Positions 1 through 14,125 of a stretch of 64,000 nt of DNA are shown piece by piece. Both the position numbers and the translations under genes were made by a program. The stretch lies in contig CM049309.1 in assembly GCA_026874595.1 (NCBI GenBank), positions 13,690,576-13,754,575 of the forward strand, in the 5' to 3' direction. Under the pieces are notes generated by a model, which did not search any database, had not been told where the DNA came from, and saw only the letters and a program-made list of their open reading frames with translations. Numbering within the stretch: the stretch's first letter is position 1; the number at the start of each line of letters is the position of its first letter. Source of the DNA: Sipunculus nudus. Lineage: Eukaryota > Annelida > Sipuncula > Golfingiida > Sipunculidae.

Positions 1-3000
1 GGGTTTGGATTTTACCACTCCTATCAGCTTCCATAATTCTTTCATCAGCTCCACAGTTCCTGTGTACACCAGAGATCACATCCTCAGATTACAACTCTTG
101 ATTGAAAACTACAGAGTTACATGTACTGTCAGCTTCAATTTCCAGCATGTAGGATATTCAGTTGCATCAATTAACAAGTAATGGTCATTAAACATGCATC
201 ATCATACATCAGTCTAATGTTGTATGCCATTATCTGCACCCTCTTGACTGGCACAGCACTGTAGTAGCCCAGTGGCTGACACTGTAGGGCTGCCTGTCAG
301 CTTGTCACACATAAGTAGCCTGTCAAGGTGGTAAAGTATAACAAGTGGCACAGATGATATTGGCAGTATTGGACTAAAGTATAGATTTTTGTTATATTAA
401 ACTTTCTTTGTAATTAAAATGAACATATTTCATGAAAATTTGATTTGAAAGTTTTATGGTATTTTATATAATAAAATATATTTTTTATTGATAATATTTT
501 GACTCTCATGTGATTAATCAATTCAATTGTTATTAATTAATTAATTATATTTTGTTTATTACAGTAATATTCCATGCAAAATATAAACAGCTTTAGACAA
601 GGATATGTATTCTCTCTCATAAAAGATAAATAAGGCAAATTTATAATTACTTGGGCTCATTCAAAACTAAAACATTTTGTATATTTTTATGTTCTTCTTA
701 CATGTACACCCATGTAACTCCTACCTTATACTCTGCTATAAATCATATGATCCATGATGATATATGATAAGAAATATTCATAAGCATATGAATTACACAG
801 AGGTATAATTTTGTGCCATAATCATGTGCTATTTTTATGTTATTATGGTATGTGGTCTTGTGGCAATAAACACATGTGCACGTAATACTTTGTTACATTC
901 TGTTTTATGTATACAAGAATCTTATAATATGACATTAATGTCACTGAACATATCAACTTTATTATTTAAAGGTGCCAGATATCTCATGTTTAACTTCAAA
1001 TACAGCTTATTATGTGTTGTAACAGATTCACATGGCTTTTAATGCTAGCTTGCAGTATAGTACCTGTTACAGCAAAATAAAAAAATTTAAAACATTTGTC
1101 TCATTTTCCAGATCATTATTAAATACAGTGAAATTGATTCACATTAAGTTAACAAGGTGCCAGCAAGCATGAAAAGTAAATTATGAGTGTGACATTTTAT
1201 CCATCTGTCTCAAATTTTGAATAGTATCTCCCATGACAATGGGTAACAGTCAGATTCACCACCTGCAGGCCACCTGTTTTTTGTAGACCATTTTCTTAAA
1301 GTTTATATTTTTCAAAAACTTCCAAGAAGACTACCTACTGAAGTGACAACCTAATATGGCTATTAAGAATTTGACAATAAATCTGGTTTTGTTTCACAAC
1401 TTTTAAGTCTCTTCACAATGATCTGGCAGATACAATGTGTCCCTACATGAGTAGCCATCTTTCAAGTTGTTTTAGCTGGTTATATTATTTAGAGTGTTTG
1501 CATGACATCATCCAATGAGCAGCTGTCAACTTAGACTGGTTTTGCATGTGAACAATGACCTTTAATACCATACACGAGTCTGATATGTTGTAAAATCTAG
1601 ACTGATTTCTCATATTTTTTAATAATTCTTTTTCTCAAATAAGATGTAAGGAAGGTATTTATTTACCTTGTTGAAATTTAGGCCTTCTAATCCTCTCTTC
1701 TACACTATAATTGATCCCTTGAAAAGTAACTGATAAAAATTAAGGATGAAATGGACTATAATTATGAATTCAAATTGAAGACCACACACTCCTACTAGAT
1801 TTTCCCCTTTATCTGGATCCCCATCTATCTTTATTGGGTCTTCCCTGGTCCATGCCCTACTCTTTCACAAAGTTTCATGGAGACTGCCCAATACCTTTTC
1901 TTATAATCCTAACAAAAAAACAGAGGGAAACACATAACCTTCTTGTCAGGCTATCAATGTCAATGTGACCCCTAATCCTGATGATAAAGCTGTGAAAACA
2001 ATATAATATATCAATGATCAGCTTGGCAGAGCTAAAGGCTACTGACCCCATAGGGAGCCATTAGTTATCCTGTGTGACAGTCACTGTGACAAGCCACTGT
2101 CACATTCAAGTGGGCTGACCAGTTGACCTCTGGGTCATAAGCAGCACCTGTTTTCATGATTTATAATGGATTTCAATGTGATGCTGGTACCAGGGACATA
2201 CCAGCTCTTAACAACATCAAGATATATCCACCATCTACAGTGTTCCTGCTGTGGGACCTGTATTTGGATCCAGGACATCCTAGACCTTGATGCCCAAAAG
2301 AAACACCTGACTCCCCCCCCCCCCCACCCCCCCCCCCCCCACATCCATATTCAACTTGAAAAATCTTGTAAATTGAGAATGATGCACACTTTAAACTTAA
2401 ACAGCAGCCTAACAACCCAAGACTGCATAATTACAGTCTATATTTTCTTAAAGGTTTCTACTGTACATGGCACCACATGAGGGGATCCCCCCCCATGATT
2501 ATATACAGAGACTTGACACTAGGCAAGTACTCTTCCTCTTCACTATTATTATTATTATTATCTAAATCTGGCTGTCAGATTTTTACTTTATTTTCATTAT
2601 CACTTTTATTTTTGCCCATTCTATGAAACACTGCCCTTATCTGGTTGTCTGAATAATAAAACATTTTCAAGTCTGTTGTAAAAATGCAGCCCATTCCTGA
2701 CTCAGTGGTAACTGTACATAATTGCCTGGCACAAAATGTCAGAGGAGATAATGTCCAAAGACAAAATATTACTTGACATAAATCAAAATTAGTTCAAGGG
2801 ACAGGATATCAATCTAGAATTACACTTTTTTCACAAATTTAAACAGGGATTCTTTTTTCAAATATCTGATTTTATTTTCACTTTTTTCCTTGTTGTATTG
2901 CTAAAATGACAACTATAAAGCTATATATTTTAAGTTAATGAAACAATATTAGAATGCAAGAATTGTTTAATTATTATAGTACAATAAAAAGGGTCTGTCA

Positions 3001-5438
3001 CTTTCATGTACAGAATATTTTAAACCTATTTGAAGATTATACTTTGCCTTTTTTTCAACCTAATATTAGTCTTGTTCAGATTTTCAAACTGAAATGATGA
3101 ATATCAGATTTTGAAATAATAAAAAGACCAACTGATTCATTCACATATTTGCTGTCTCCTCTTTGCAATTAATACCAATATACATGTATATATGCAAAAC
3201 GAAACAAAAAGTTTTTTCTTTATGTCTCAAACTTGGTCTTATGAAAATAATAACCCATCAGTCTTTAGCTGGCTTCAAAAAACACAGGCATGTAGATCTG
3301 ATTTTTGAAGAAATATATAGTGGTTTAACAGCTTGACATATCTGTCTCCAAGCATTATAAATATGGGATACCGTGCAGTAAATAATTTCTGCCTGCTAAC
3401 CACATTATCTAAACATACAACCACATATTTTTTTTCACAGTGTGGTTTACTCTTTTATTTTTTTTTACATAATGATAATTCCTGGTAGCCCATTTTCAGG
3501 CCTAGCTGTACAGACCTGACAACTTATATATATACATATACAGTAAGAGCTAACCTGAGAACACTAAAACAGCTGTCACTACAAAACTTTCTTTAGTTTG
3601 AACCTAAGGCAACATTTTGCGTACTTTTCAAAATTCATTTGTTATTCATCATTTAAAAATCTACCATTTTAATTAATGTTGACATAAAAACATAACCATA
3701 ATTTATAAGATTTGAATATTTTGCCTTAGACATCACCCTTTATATCAACAGCCCAATTAATACATTTCTTTATTATATCATAATTTTACTTAATTTATTC
3801 AAATATTCAAATTATCTCATTAACTGAACTGCCAATTGGTCCTATTTGGATCAATTTAAAGACTGGGTTCTAATCACATATTTATACTGACAAAAAAAAC
3901 ATGAACACAAAGACCTGACATACTTCGATAAATGTTTAAATCTAACATGAAGGTATATCTCCACCAAGGAAAATCAATCCTACACTAATCTACTGGATTT
4001 GCCTCTAATTGAATCCATTTTATTGACCATCTTCCAAATCAAAAGTGTTATGAACAGAAAATCAATGAGACAGACATGGGTTATATCATAACCTCCTGTA
4101 CACAAGTAATAATTTAACCACAAGCACTCACAAAGAGTGAAAACAATACAGGTCCTGTATCTCTATCTCTCTATACCGTAATATTTGTTCTGATGTGCTA
4201 TATAAAGATTTATTATCCCTGCTACCTGCCGGTGCAACCATGAAACATCCTCTCATAAGGCAACACCATGTAATACTAGAAATTGGCATTCAAAGGAATG
4301 CAAGCCTCCCCCATGTGTTTGCAACTTTAAATTCACTTATTCGACCTGTTATCCCTTGGTACTAAGTTGCAAAAATGACTATACATTTGTGAATATTCCT
4401 TGATGACATTCCTGAATCCAGATCATTTGACAGAACCACACCAAAAGCTAATCAATTCTTCCTCGGCTCATTCCAAAAATGCCCTGAAAATTTCATGAGA
4501 TTCCATTAATGAAAGCATTAGGTATGTTGTGGACCAATACACATAAATGGGGATGAATGTATATAAACCCTCCTGGGAAGCGAATAATCATTTGCACTTC
4601 TACTTTTCACATTTCAATACAGGATATTGAAAATGCAGTTTCTTGTGTAAATGGAGGAGAAAAAGCACTGGCTTGCACAGCTGGAAGCCTATTTATGCAG
4701 GCATGCGTGATTCAGCCAGGCAGTCATTAGCTCTTTGACCATCCCTACAATATTGGCTTATAGACTTAGATTTCTGTTTACTTAATGTGACCATTAAACA
4801 AATATGAGGCTACAATCATTGGCTGGTATGATGCTTGGCATACTAAATGAAACTTGCAAAACATGATGTTTAGCCTATCTGTAAATGAAAGACCATGATG
4901 CTTTGGCAGTTTGCCCTGAATTATTATGGAGTCCTTTGATACATGATTAATTTATCAAGCAATTTGTCAATTCTACGCATTATCCTGTTTATGCAGCAGT
5001 TTTCATTTCAATTCAACAATTCAGACTTGAAGACAAGCCCATATAAAATATCAGGATAATTTATAATGAAAAGCATTTATAAGCATTTAAGGCACACACA
5101 GCTGTATTGAAAGAACAAGCTGGACAAGCTGGATGCCAGGGGCACTAGTTGTTTGCCTGCAAATTTTTCAGGCAAGCAGGCATATTCCCACCCTACGCAT
5201 GACAGTATCAGCATTATAGAGATATCCCATATTTTTTTTTGTAGTAAATGAGCACCAGGTCTTAAGTTGTATATAGTGTTACTCATTCCTGTCTTTTCTA
5301 TATTTCTCTTTAAAGAAACCAACAAATTTATTTTAAAAAATAAGTTGCATTTATGAAATTATTATAAAAAGGATTAAACTTGACCCTTTCAGCAAATTTG
5401 TATACATGTAACTTGTCTTGAATGAAAAACTTTACAAA
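1..5438. other. AT-rich intergenic DNA without recognisable genes
   Basis: I see no convincing coding exon, RNA gene or complete mobile element here. The stretch is AT-rich with short simple repeats, including a nearly pure oligo-C tract at about 2311-2341 that produces spurious proline- or glycine-rich reading frames. Short open frames at 824-1042 and 5077-5325 have no recognisable motif and no codon pattern that stands out from the surrounding AT-rich DNA. Confidence 0.6.
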
Positions 5439-5805
5439 CAAGTGACCCATGGGTCATGACGCTCAGCTGACTGGGAAGAGATTCGCAAAAGGAAATTTTA
5501 TCACCTGAATGGTAGTAAATACCCATTCAACTGAAGCATCAAACAGATTAACCAACAGGCAACAGGCAAGTTGTGTCTGTATTTATATATCTCAAAAATA
5601 GAGAAAAAATGTGTAAACTTTAAAAAAAATTACAGGTGGCTCCTCCAGTCTGCAGAAACTAATAAAAACACTTAATGGTCAGTATCCATGCAAAGAATCA
5701 TGGTGATTTCTGCATTAGTTGTTCAGATACTTCAGCTTTTGTATCAAATTGTCCATTATTCTGAGGGATACTTCAGAGTCCTATAGCTTGAAGGATATGG
5801 GTAGC

Positions 5806-6550
5806 ATTGCTCGTAGCATTTTGCCAAAAATGGATGAAATCCACCTGCTTGCTAAGACAACCAACGCTGCGACCATCACTGTAACAGAGACCTGGCTTGA
5901 CAGTTCAGTCACTGATGGCGAGGCAAGTGTACCAGGATATTGCATTGAAAGACAGGACAGAAACCGTGAGGGTGGTGGAGTGTGTCTGTTTATCAAGAAC
6001 AATATTGCATACAACCGCAGAGGAATTGTGTAAAGCAGAAATTGAATTTTTGGTTGTGGACATTCTACTCCCAAAGACTAAACCTATACTATTTGGGGTG
6101 GGTTATAGACCCCCTAAGGACTTGGATTTTTATAATAAACTAGAGGACAATCTGATAAATTCCCCTGCAATGATACAGCAGGAATGTTACATATTAGGAG
6201 ACTTCAATACTGATGTTCTAAATAAAAGGAGAAATAAACTTGTAAATGATTTAAATAATTTTCTTAGGATATTTGATATGAAACAGATCATAGAAGAACC
6301 TACTAGAATAACTGATACATCAGAAACATGCATTGATCTAATCTTAGTGTCAGACTCAGAAAAAATAAAACATTATGGGGTTCTCCCAGCTAAAATCAGT
6401 GACCATAATGTAACCTTTTGCACACGAAAAATTGCTAGGGGTATTATAAACAAACACAATGTAACCAAAATAAGGTCTATGAGAAACTATAATGATACAT
6501 GTTTCAATGATGAACTGAAACAGGTAAATTGGTCAGCTGTATATAAATGA
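5806..6550 (+). pseudogene. LINE endonuclease domain remnant
   Basis: Two overlapping frames are needed to read this AP-endonuclease-like domain. The first frame runs to a stop at 6033 and contains TETWLD. The second continues to about 6550 with VGYRPP, LGDFNTDVL, a run ending DLILVS, and SDHNVTF, which match endonuclease signature positions of APE-type LINEs. A frameshift at about 6030 breaks it, and the N-terminal part of the domain is missing because the insertion is 5'-truncated. A further short frame (6592-6825, containing EPWFSSYI) belongs to the linker between endonuclease and reverse transcriptase. Confidence 0.8.
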
Positions 6551-7100
6551 AATGTGAAAATATAAATTAAGCCTGGAGAAGATTTAGTGACTTGTTTCTT
6601 AAGGTTGTAGACAGTGTTGCTCCAGTTAAAACTGTTAGACTTAAAAATGGTACGGAACCATGGTTCTCTAGCTACATCTTAAACATGATTAGTGAGAGAG
6701 ATAGAGCTTGGTTTAAATTCAGGAAAACTAAAGACAGCAGTATTTTTAGTGAGTATAAAAAAATTAATAAAAAAGGCACAGAGAAATATGTAAAGCCAAG
6801 AGAAATTTTGTTAGAAATGAATTAAGTGAAAACCAAAATGAACCAAAAAGACTATGGAACACACTGAGAAACATGGGCATCCCCACTTAAACAAAGAAAG
6901 GAAATATTAATATAGGGCTGAAAAATAATGATGAAGAGGTATGTTTTGAACCAAAATTTGTTGCAAACAGATTTAATGAATTTTTCTGCAATATTGCAAG
7001 CAAACTTGTAGATAAACTTACTTTCAGGCCATATGATAAGAAAAAGGTTTTTGAGTTTTATAAGAAACAAAATGTAATTGCAAGTGGATTCAAATTTTCT

Positions 7101-8658
7101 GTGGTCAATGAGGAAACCATTGTAAAATTATTAAGAGGGTTAAATGTTGCAAAATCTACTGGAAGTGATTTAATTTCAGCAAAATTTCTTAAAGATGGTG
7201 CATACTCGATAGCAGCACCTATTACTTTTATAATAAATCTATCCCTACAAATGTCAACAGTTCCCACTGATTTCAAAATAGCCAGAGTAGTCCCACTCTT
7301 TAAAAAAGGTGACAGAAATTATGAAGGGAATTACAGACCTGTCTCAATCTTACCAGTCATATCCAAAATTTTAGAAAGGGTAGCATATGATCAATTGTAT
7401 TCTTATCTTGGAACCAAAAATTTGTTCTATCAGTATCAATCAGGATTTAGGCCTGGTTTTTCCACTAACACTGCTCTAACACATCTTACAGATAAAATAA
7501 GATTTAATATGGATAGTGGAATTTACACTGGCATGGTACTTATAGATCTGCAGAAGGCTTTTGATACTGTAGATCACAATATTTTAACTACCAAATTACA
7601 GGCAATTGGATTGAATACTTCAGCTGTTTCATGGTTTGAGTCTTATCTAAATGACAGAAGACAATTTGTGGAAATCAATAATGTACGGTCTAATTATGGG
7701 AATGTTACATGTGGGGTACCACAAGGTTCCATTTTAGGACCTTTGTTATTTACCATATATGTAAATGATATGAAATGTTCAGTAGGATGTGATTTAGTCT
7801 TATATGCAGACGATTCTGCTTTAATAGTAAGTGGGAGAGATCCTAAGGAGATAGAATGTAAACTTTCACTTGAATTAGAGTCATTGTGTGTATGGTTGGA
7901 GGAAAATAGGCTTTCCATTCATCTGGGTAAAACTGAAAGTATTTTATTTGCATCCAGCCGAAGATTAAGAAAAAGAAACATGTTATCCATTAAATGTAAC
8001 TCTGTGGACATTATCTCTAAAGAACATGTTAAATATCTAGGGGTAGTACTAGATCAGACCCTCTCTGGAAACAGCATGGGCAATACAGTCATAAGTAAAA
8101 TAAATACTAGAATAAAATTTCTGTACAGGAAACATGCAAATTTGAATTTCAGGGAAAGAAAATTGTTATGCTCTTCACTACTACAGGGAATTTTTGATTA
8201 TGCTTGTAACACTTGGTACCGGGGACTTCATAAAAAACTGAAGACTAGGCTTCAGACTGCTCAAAATAAAATGGTACGTTTTGTCAGAAATTATTCAAAT
8301 AGACAAAGCCTAAGAGTAAGTGACTTTAAAAAGCTGAAATGGTTGGATGTTTCACATAGGGTTGAATATTTAACACTGGGTCTAATGTATAATACTCATG
8401 TTCATCATGCTCCGGCATACCTTAGTGATATGGAACCTGTTAGACATTGTTATAACCAGGAAAAAGTAATCAAGCTTATGTTGTACCTCAAGTCAAAACT
8501 CAGGGTAAATATAGTTTTAAATTTAATGGAATAAAATTATGGAATGAACTGCCATCTAGTATTAAAACTTCAAACAGTAAGAGATTATTTGTGAAGAACT
8601 GCAAAGACTACTTATTTAGGAAAATGAAGGAACTGGAAAATGGAATTTTTATTACATA
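7101..8658 (+). pseudogene. LINE reverse transcriptase domain remnant
   Basis: An uninterrupted frame of about 477 codons (7101-8534) covers the reverse transcriptase. The catalytic YADD is at 7803-7814. Other conserved blocks are KKGD plus NYRPVSILP, SGFRPGFSTNTAL, LIDLQKAFDTVDH and GVPQGSILGPLLF. The C-terminal part (DYACNTWYRGL, QNKMVRFV) is typical of CR1/L2/Jockey-related LINEs. A frameshift near 8500 moves the terminal segment (IKLWNELPSSIK) into another frame, which ends at about 8658. The upstream frame is also broken, so this is an inactive copy. The first methionine of the open frame is not a true start, because homology begins further upstream in other frames. Confidence 0.88.
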
Positions 8659-8756
8659 ATTATTAATCATGGTCACTTTTTATCCTTGAATCTCTTAGTC
8701 ACAGTATTTAATAGATGTAACTCACAGTTACATGAATGTCTTAGTCACTCTTAGTT

Positions 8757-8778
8757 TTTTTTTTTTTTTTTTTTTTTA
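8757..8778 (+). repeat. Oligo-T tract inside the LINE 3' region
   Basis: A run of about 22 T residues lies between the reverse transcriptase remnant and the LINE 3' tail. It is a simple repeat with no sign of separate function. Confidence 0.8.
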
Positions 8779-9972
8779 GTTATGAACACTCAGTCGTTTT
8801 AAACTATACATGTAACTATTATTATCACTGTAATTTTTAAAATGATGTAGTCAATATTTTACATATATGTAACTGACTGACATATGTACATGAATAAGTG
8901 TTTCCATGTTCGATAGTCTCAGTCAGCATTTTGAAATCAACTAATATGATAAATTATCTAAATTGTATGCATGGTCTGCCATCTTGTTAAATGTGTATCA
9001 AGGTCCACTATGGAAATAAGTATACCTCACAAACGTAAGGTTACTTTTTAGTGCTCCTTTTTCATGGCTTTTAACACTTGCAGATTTTATGAATATAATT
9101 TTGATAGATATATGTATATTTTATATTTATCCATTTTATTGTGATCTGTATGTGTTTGTTGTTGTGAATAAAATATATCTATCTATCTATGGGTAACAGA
9201 GACCTAATTTCAGGTTTCCACAGACACTTTTCATGGGCCTCCTTGCATGACAAGAATGAAGATTTTTAGGTCCAGTTGTTACAATTTGTGCCACGTTAAC
9301 AGATGACAGCATCCTTAAAGGTCTTAAAATAGAGAAAAAAATTCGAAAAATTGAATAAAATACAGGTGGCACCACCAGTCTGCAGAAACTAATGAAACAC
9401 TCCATAATCAATATCCATGCAAAGAATCATGGTGATTTCTGCATTAGTTGTTCAGATAGTGCAGCTTTTGTATCAAATTGTCCATTATTCTGAGGGATAT
9501 TTTGGAGTCCTTTAGCTTGAAGGATATGGGAAACAGAGACCTAATTGTGCCCTGTTAACAGATGTTCACATTTTTAAAGGTCTCAAAAATAGAGAAAAAA
9601 AATTGTAAAAAATCGAAAAATACAGGTGGTGCCACCAGTCTGCAGGAACTGATGGAACATTTATGATTAATATGTATGCCAAAAATCATGACCATCAGTG
9701 ATATAGTTAATGAGATATTGAAGTTTTTGTATGAAATTTTTTACTATTCTGGGGGTACTTTGGGGCCCCATAGCTCAAAGGATATGGGTAACAGAGACCT
9801 AATTTCTGGTTTCCAAGGAGATTTTTTACGGACCTCTCAGTATTTAAAGTTACAAGATTCTAGGTCTAGCGGTTACGATTTGTGCCAGGTTAACGGACAG
9901 ATGGACAGACAGACGGACGACAGACAAAGAGTATTTGCTATAGCTCAGATGACTGACAGTCAGCTGAGCTAA

Positions 9973-12900
9973 AAATAAGTGTTCTTCTCCACATTTTGGT
10001 TCCAGAGTCAGTAAAAGAATATATTATTTTACGTGGCCTGTGTAGCAACACCCCATCATCAACATTTATCATCAGGGACATCTTTTGTACAGCTATTTAG
10101 CATGTGACTATATTAAACTACATTAGAGAAGCACACCACAAAGAGACCAGGCTGCAGGACCTGGCTGTCTGCCAAGAGAACCTCACAAATGATGAACATG
10201 CAGTGAAACAGGAAAACACTGCTATTTCCTGGACCAAGTCACTGAAACTGAGATGTGGACAAAATTACAAATGTTTATAGTCATAAAGGCTAGGCAGTTA
10301 TTATAATAGTAATATACATACAGGAACAGTGAAACATTTCCTGTACTGGGTTTTTACTTCAGGTCACTGTTTTTATGAGCCATGTTTCCACTCCTGGACT
10401 TACCACATGCACATCTGTCTAAAAACATGTTTTATTGTTGCTTAGATTTAAACTTTTATTAAAACAAAATTTTATATGAGGCTTGCTCTTACTGGGTGCT
10501 TAAAATAATGCACTTTTTAAGAATTTGATATTTCTTCAAAATAATATACCCTGTATAACAATATAATAATACTCTTTATGAAAATAAATGAAAATTTCAT
10601 CAGTACATATACCAACAGAGAGAAAAGGCAATGTTTAAGAATATATGCATTTTTATAGGTCTAATATAAATTGAAATGATTACTTGACTATATTTAATTC
10701 AGGGGGTTTTAGCCAAGGATGCTTTTCTAACTAGTTTATTACACACATTTACTTGCCAGCACTTTACTTCATAATTTAATACCAAATACCCTAAGATAAG
10801 CAATATATAATTATATATTCATTAAAGTTCTATTAATAAAGATCTTATTCTATACGATATCCTGTACAGTTTGGTATAGTTTATCTGGATTCAAGCCTTT
10901 GTGACAGATACAGCACACCACTGTACATACGCAAATCCATTATCACTCTTGCACCATATGCCCTGATATATCATTACGTTTGGTAAATCCACATGACTCA
11001 GGGACTTTCCGAGGGAGTTCCCAAATGAATGCAGTTCACTTTGTGTGTATTATACTCTCAGTAGCGCAGTAATACAGTGATCATTATCTTGTTTATCATG
11101 TTTATCTTCCCCTTAGCTACATATTAACCTCATGTAAAACCACCAAACAAGGTGGTGCTATGTACAGATATCTCTCAGGGTACAGGATAGTTATTTATTA
11201 TTGGTACATTTTTATTTAAACTAGTGTTTTTATTTCAATAGTCTAATCTAATAAGGATAGTTAAAAAATAGCTAAGTTCACAGAATCTTCATCACAGAAA
11301 AAAAATGTTTAATGATAAATCTATGTTCATCAATTATAAATGCTAGGTTTGTTAATTATAATCATGACTGATAGGTCCATGGGGATACAACTAATGGGTC
11401 TATCTGCATATTATTATAACTGAGATGTTGTGAAAACAAAAATTTAATTGATGGCTCTGAGGAAACATGGGTACATGATTAAAAACGACTTATGGGTTAT
11501 ATTAATGGGACCTAATTATAAATGACAGGTCTATGGTTACACAGTTTATGATCATAATCGGAGGTTTATGGACATACAATTATAGAGCAAATATTTCCTG
11601 GTATATATTTTACAGTGTGGTCTGTAGACTTAGGTACAAAGGGTATGTCCCTGTAACTACGTTTATTTTAAAGCCAGCTATTCACCTGTATTATCTGTAG
11701 AATTTATGCAATTTCTGATTTATTCCTTAGGTTTTTAAAACGCTCTGTAATGGATGTATGAGCCTGTTTATTTACAAGCTGTTAGTAAACATGGCACATG
11801 AATCCAAGTTGACAAACAGAAAAAAAGATCTAACTAAAGGTGGTTAATTGCATATAATATGCAGAAACTGAAAGGTCGCTAGTTGCAAAACACCATTTGC
11901 AATATTCTGGCATGCCTGACTCAACACCTTCCTACTTGTTGAATGTGTTTGGATTATTTGCTCCCCGCATGTTATAAACACATGGATATAAACAAAACAA
12001 ACACTTGAACAGCCTGTGTACCCTTGGATTGACTCTTTCTGGTCTATTACTATGAAAGTTTAAGGGATCATCCTTGTCAATCTACATCAGATATCAGAAT
12101 AGACCCCTTTAATCATAGTATGTCATCTGGGGGTGGTGCCATATCATCATGTATAATAGACTATTAAATAGTTTACAGCTTAGGAAAGACTTGGGCACAC
12201 ATTTAACATCAATCATGGACTCTAAACCTTAAAACCTTAATTTTATAGCCCAGCTTTCATATCAGTACTGACAGTAGTGTACTATTATATAGTTAGATGG
12301 TGTCACCCCCCTTTTTTGTGTCATTAATAAATGATAAAATGGCTGTCATGTTTGTGTTTTCTTGTGTGAGAGAGAGGATGTGATAATAAACCCCACTTTT
12401 ATAAACCTTGGATAAGTTAATTCTATAATATCTTAACTAGCCACTTTGTTTTTGACACAATGATGTTAACTGTATCTAAAACTATATTTTATTTACTGGT
12501 TGAGGAACCATTTAGAAGTACTGGTTTGTTAGCAATAACATATTTCAAGACACCAAATTTTTTTCAATTTATGCAAGTTTTTACTCATTCTGAATGTGTG
12601 AATATATAATGAAATATATACAATATTATTCTGAATCCTTATGAAATATATACAATATTATCTGAGAGGATTAAGATAATATTCAATATATATTGCAATA
12701 TTTAAATGCTAGCTGAGAAAATGTTAATGTGATCCCTATGAGCCCAGTTTTTTTTTTTTTTTTTTTACTTATTCCTTTCATTATACTCTAGCAGTTCCAC
12801 CACCGGCATCCACTTGTTTTTTTAAGATAATTTTCTTTAGATTTTATAATTTTCCATAATTTCCTTAAAAGCTGCATAATGAAAGCAGAAGAAAAGAATT

Positions 12901-13908
12901 AATATAATTCTCCCCTTTTTGTACCCTTACATGGCCCTTCTTTCACAATATACTGGTAATTCTGATTTCTCCCATGAAAATTACCATGAAATAATAAAAA
13001 CCAGTATTTGGTTTGATATCAGTACATCACCCAACATTTCCAACATGCTATAGCTCTACATCAAGGGTTAACCACATGCCCAGGGCCAGTAAAATATCCA
13101 GAAAATGGTGGTAGGTCAACAAAAATTGGCTCCCAATTGCCAGACTGGGCAAGTGGGTTAAAAAAAAACCTTTTCACAAAAAGGTCTGAATCTTTTAGTT
13201 AAACATTGTCTTTCTTAGAGAAATGAAATCACATTGTAATTTCTTTATATTATATTATCTGTATGTTTATCTGAGCAAATACTGAAGAGAAATATTATTA
13301 ACAAACAAACATATGAACATGTCTATTGTTGCAAAATAATCCTGTGGAACACACTTTTTGTGTTTATGATCACTGATTTTTGTAGAACAAGTTAAATTTC
13401 ATGTAGGGCAAGTAAAGCCAGATGTTACTTGTCCTACTTGGCAAGTACTTTCACATGTTAATGTGGAGCCCTGCATTCATGACCATTCAAACAAGACTGA
13501 TAATCTCCATGCAGGATTCAATGAAAGGCTTAAAAATTTACCAGTCAGGCATATTTGAGCTGATCTACTATAATTAAACAAAATAACAATGAACAATGCA
13601 GAGATATTATATATAAATTATATTAAATATAGTTATACACCACACTATTTGTTTTAAAATGTGGTTATACATGTATGCATATGAGGCACGCTTGTAGAAT
13701 CTGACAAAGTGGTGTGTTTGGGCAGGCCAGGGCCTTGGGCGCTGAAGACCTCACAAACAAATATAATAGAATGGAAATTCACTCCTTGTCTGTTTTTTTG
13801 TAGTAATAATCTGATTTGCATATATATATACACAGTATTACACACACAAGTAGATGAGTCAGACACAAGTCCTTCATAAGTATAACCTGTACTTGTATAC
13901 TAGAGTAT
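9973..13908. other. Intergenic AT-rich stretch, no gene seen
   Basis: No exon-like frame, RNA gene or element with defined ends was recognised. A short local duplication of GAAATATATACAATATTAT occurs at about 12612-12660, and an oligo-T tract at about 12749-12766. The frame at 13654-13866 (minus) shows no known motif. Confidence 0.55.
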
Positions 13909-14125
13909 TCCTTTCAGCCCTAGTTGCACAAACCTCATATAGACAGGACTGGATATAGGATTTCTTTAAAAAGAAGGAAGGGATGGTGGGGGAGGGGGTT
14001 GGGGGTTTGGTGCTGGAGTCCTTTCAGCCCTAGTTGCACAAACCTCATATAGACAGGACTGGATATAGGATTTCTTTAAAAAGAAAGAAGGGATGGTTGG
14101 GGGGGGGGGATTGGTGCCGGAGACT
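13909..14125. repeat. Two-copy tandem duplication, period about 110 bp
   Basis: The phrase CTTTCAGCCCTAGTTGCACA begins near 13911 and again near 14021. Each copy continues for about 80 nearly identical bases into a GGATGGTGGGGG-type G-rich tail. The near identity points to a recent tandem duplication. No coding potential was seen. Confidence 0.85.

Larger units (their letters stand above)
5802..9190 (+). mobile_element. 5'-truncated APE-type non-LTR retrotransposon (CR1/L2/Jockey-like LINE)
   Basis: This is a degraded LINE inserted into the family 4 repeat above. It carries an endonuclease remnant (LGDFNTDVL, SDHNV) followed by a reverse transcriptase with NYRPVSILP, SGFRPGFS, FDTVDHN, GVPQGSILGPLL and YADD. 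The 3' end is AATAAAA followed by a short TATC repeat, as is usual for this superfamily. The 5' end is truncated within the endonuclease. TATGGG occurs at both edges (5796-5801 and 9188-9193) and may be a short target duplication, and the host repeat rejoins correctly across the junction. Several frameshifts and stops mean it cannot encode an intact protein. The exact clade (CR1, L2 or a relative) is not decided by eye. Confidence 0.85.
5439..9972 (-). mobile_element. Helentron/HINE-like element, family 4, split by a LINE
   Basis: Read on the minus strand, the element starts at 9972 with TTAGCTCAGCTGAC, followed by a palindromic partner CATCTGAGCT and a GTCTGTCC-type microsatellite (about 9896-9930). 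It ends near 5439 with CAGCTGAG-like sequence, a GACCCATGGGTC palindrome and CTTG followed by T residues. The sub-terminal GCTCAGCTG / CAGCTGAGC pair forms an asymmetric inverted repeat, as described for Helentron (Helitron2) ends. The body contains tandem units of about 258 bp, each with a GGTGGNNCCACC-like core and the phrase AAGGATATGGG. The element is non-autonomous, with no Rep/helicase coding seen. A LINE (5802-9190) interrupts one unit. The Helentron assignment rests on end structure only. Confidence 0.6.

Noticed and set aside
2135-2480. Glycine- and proline-rich frames on both strands
   Set aside because: Created by the oligo-C tract at about 2311-2341.
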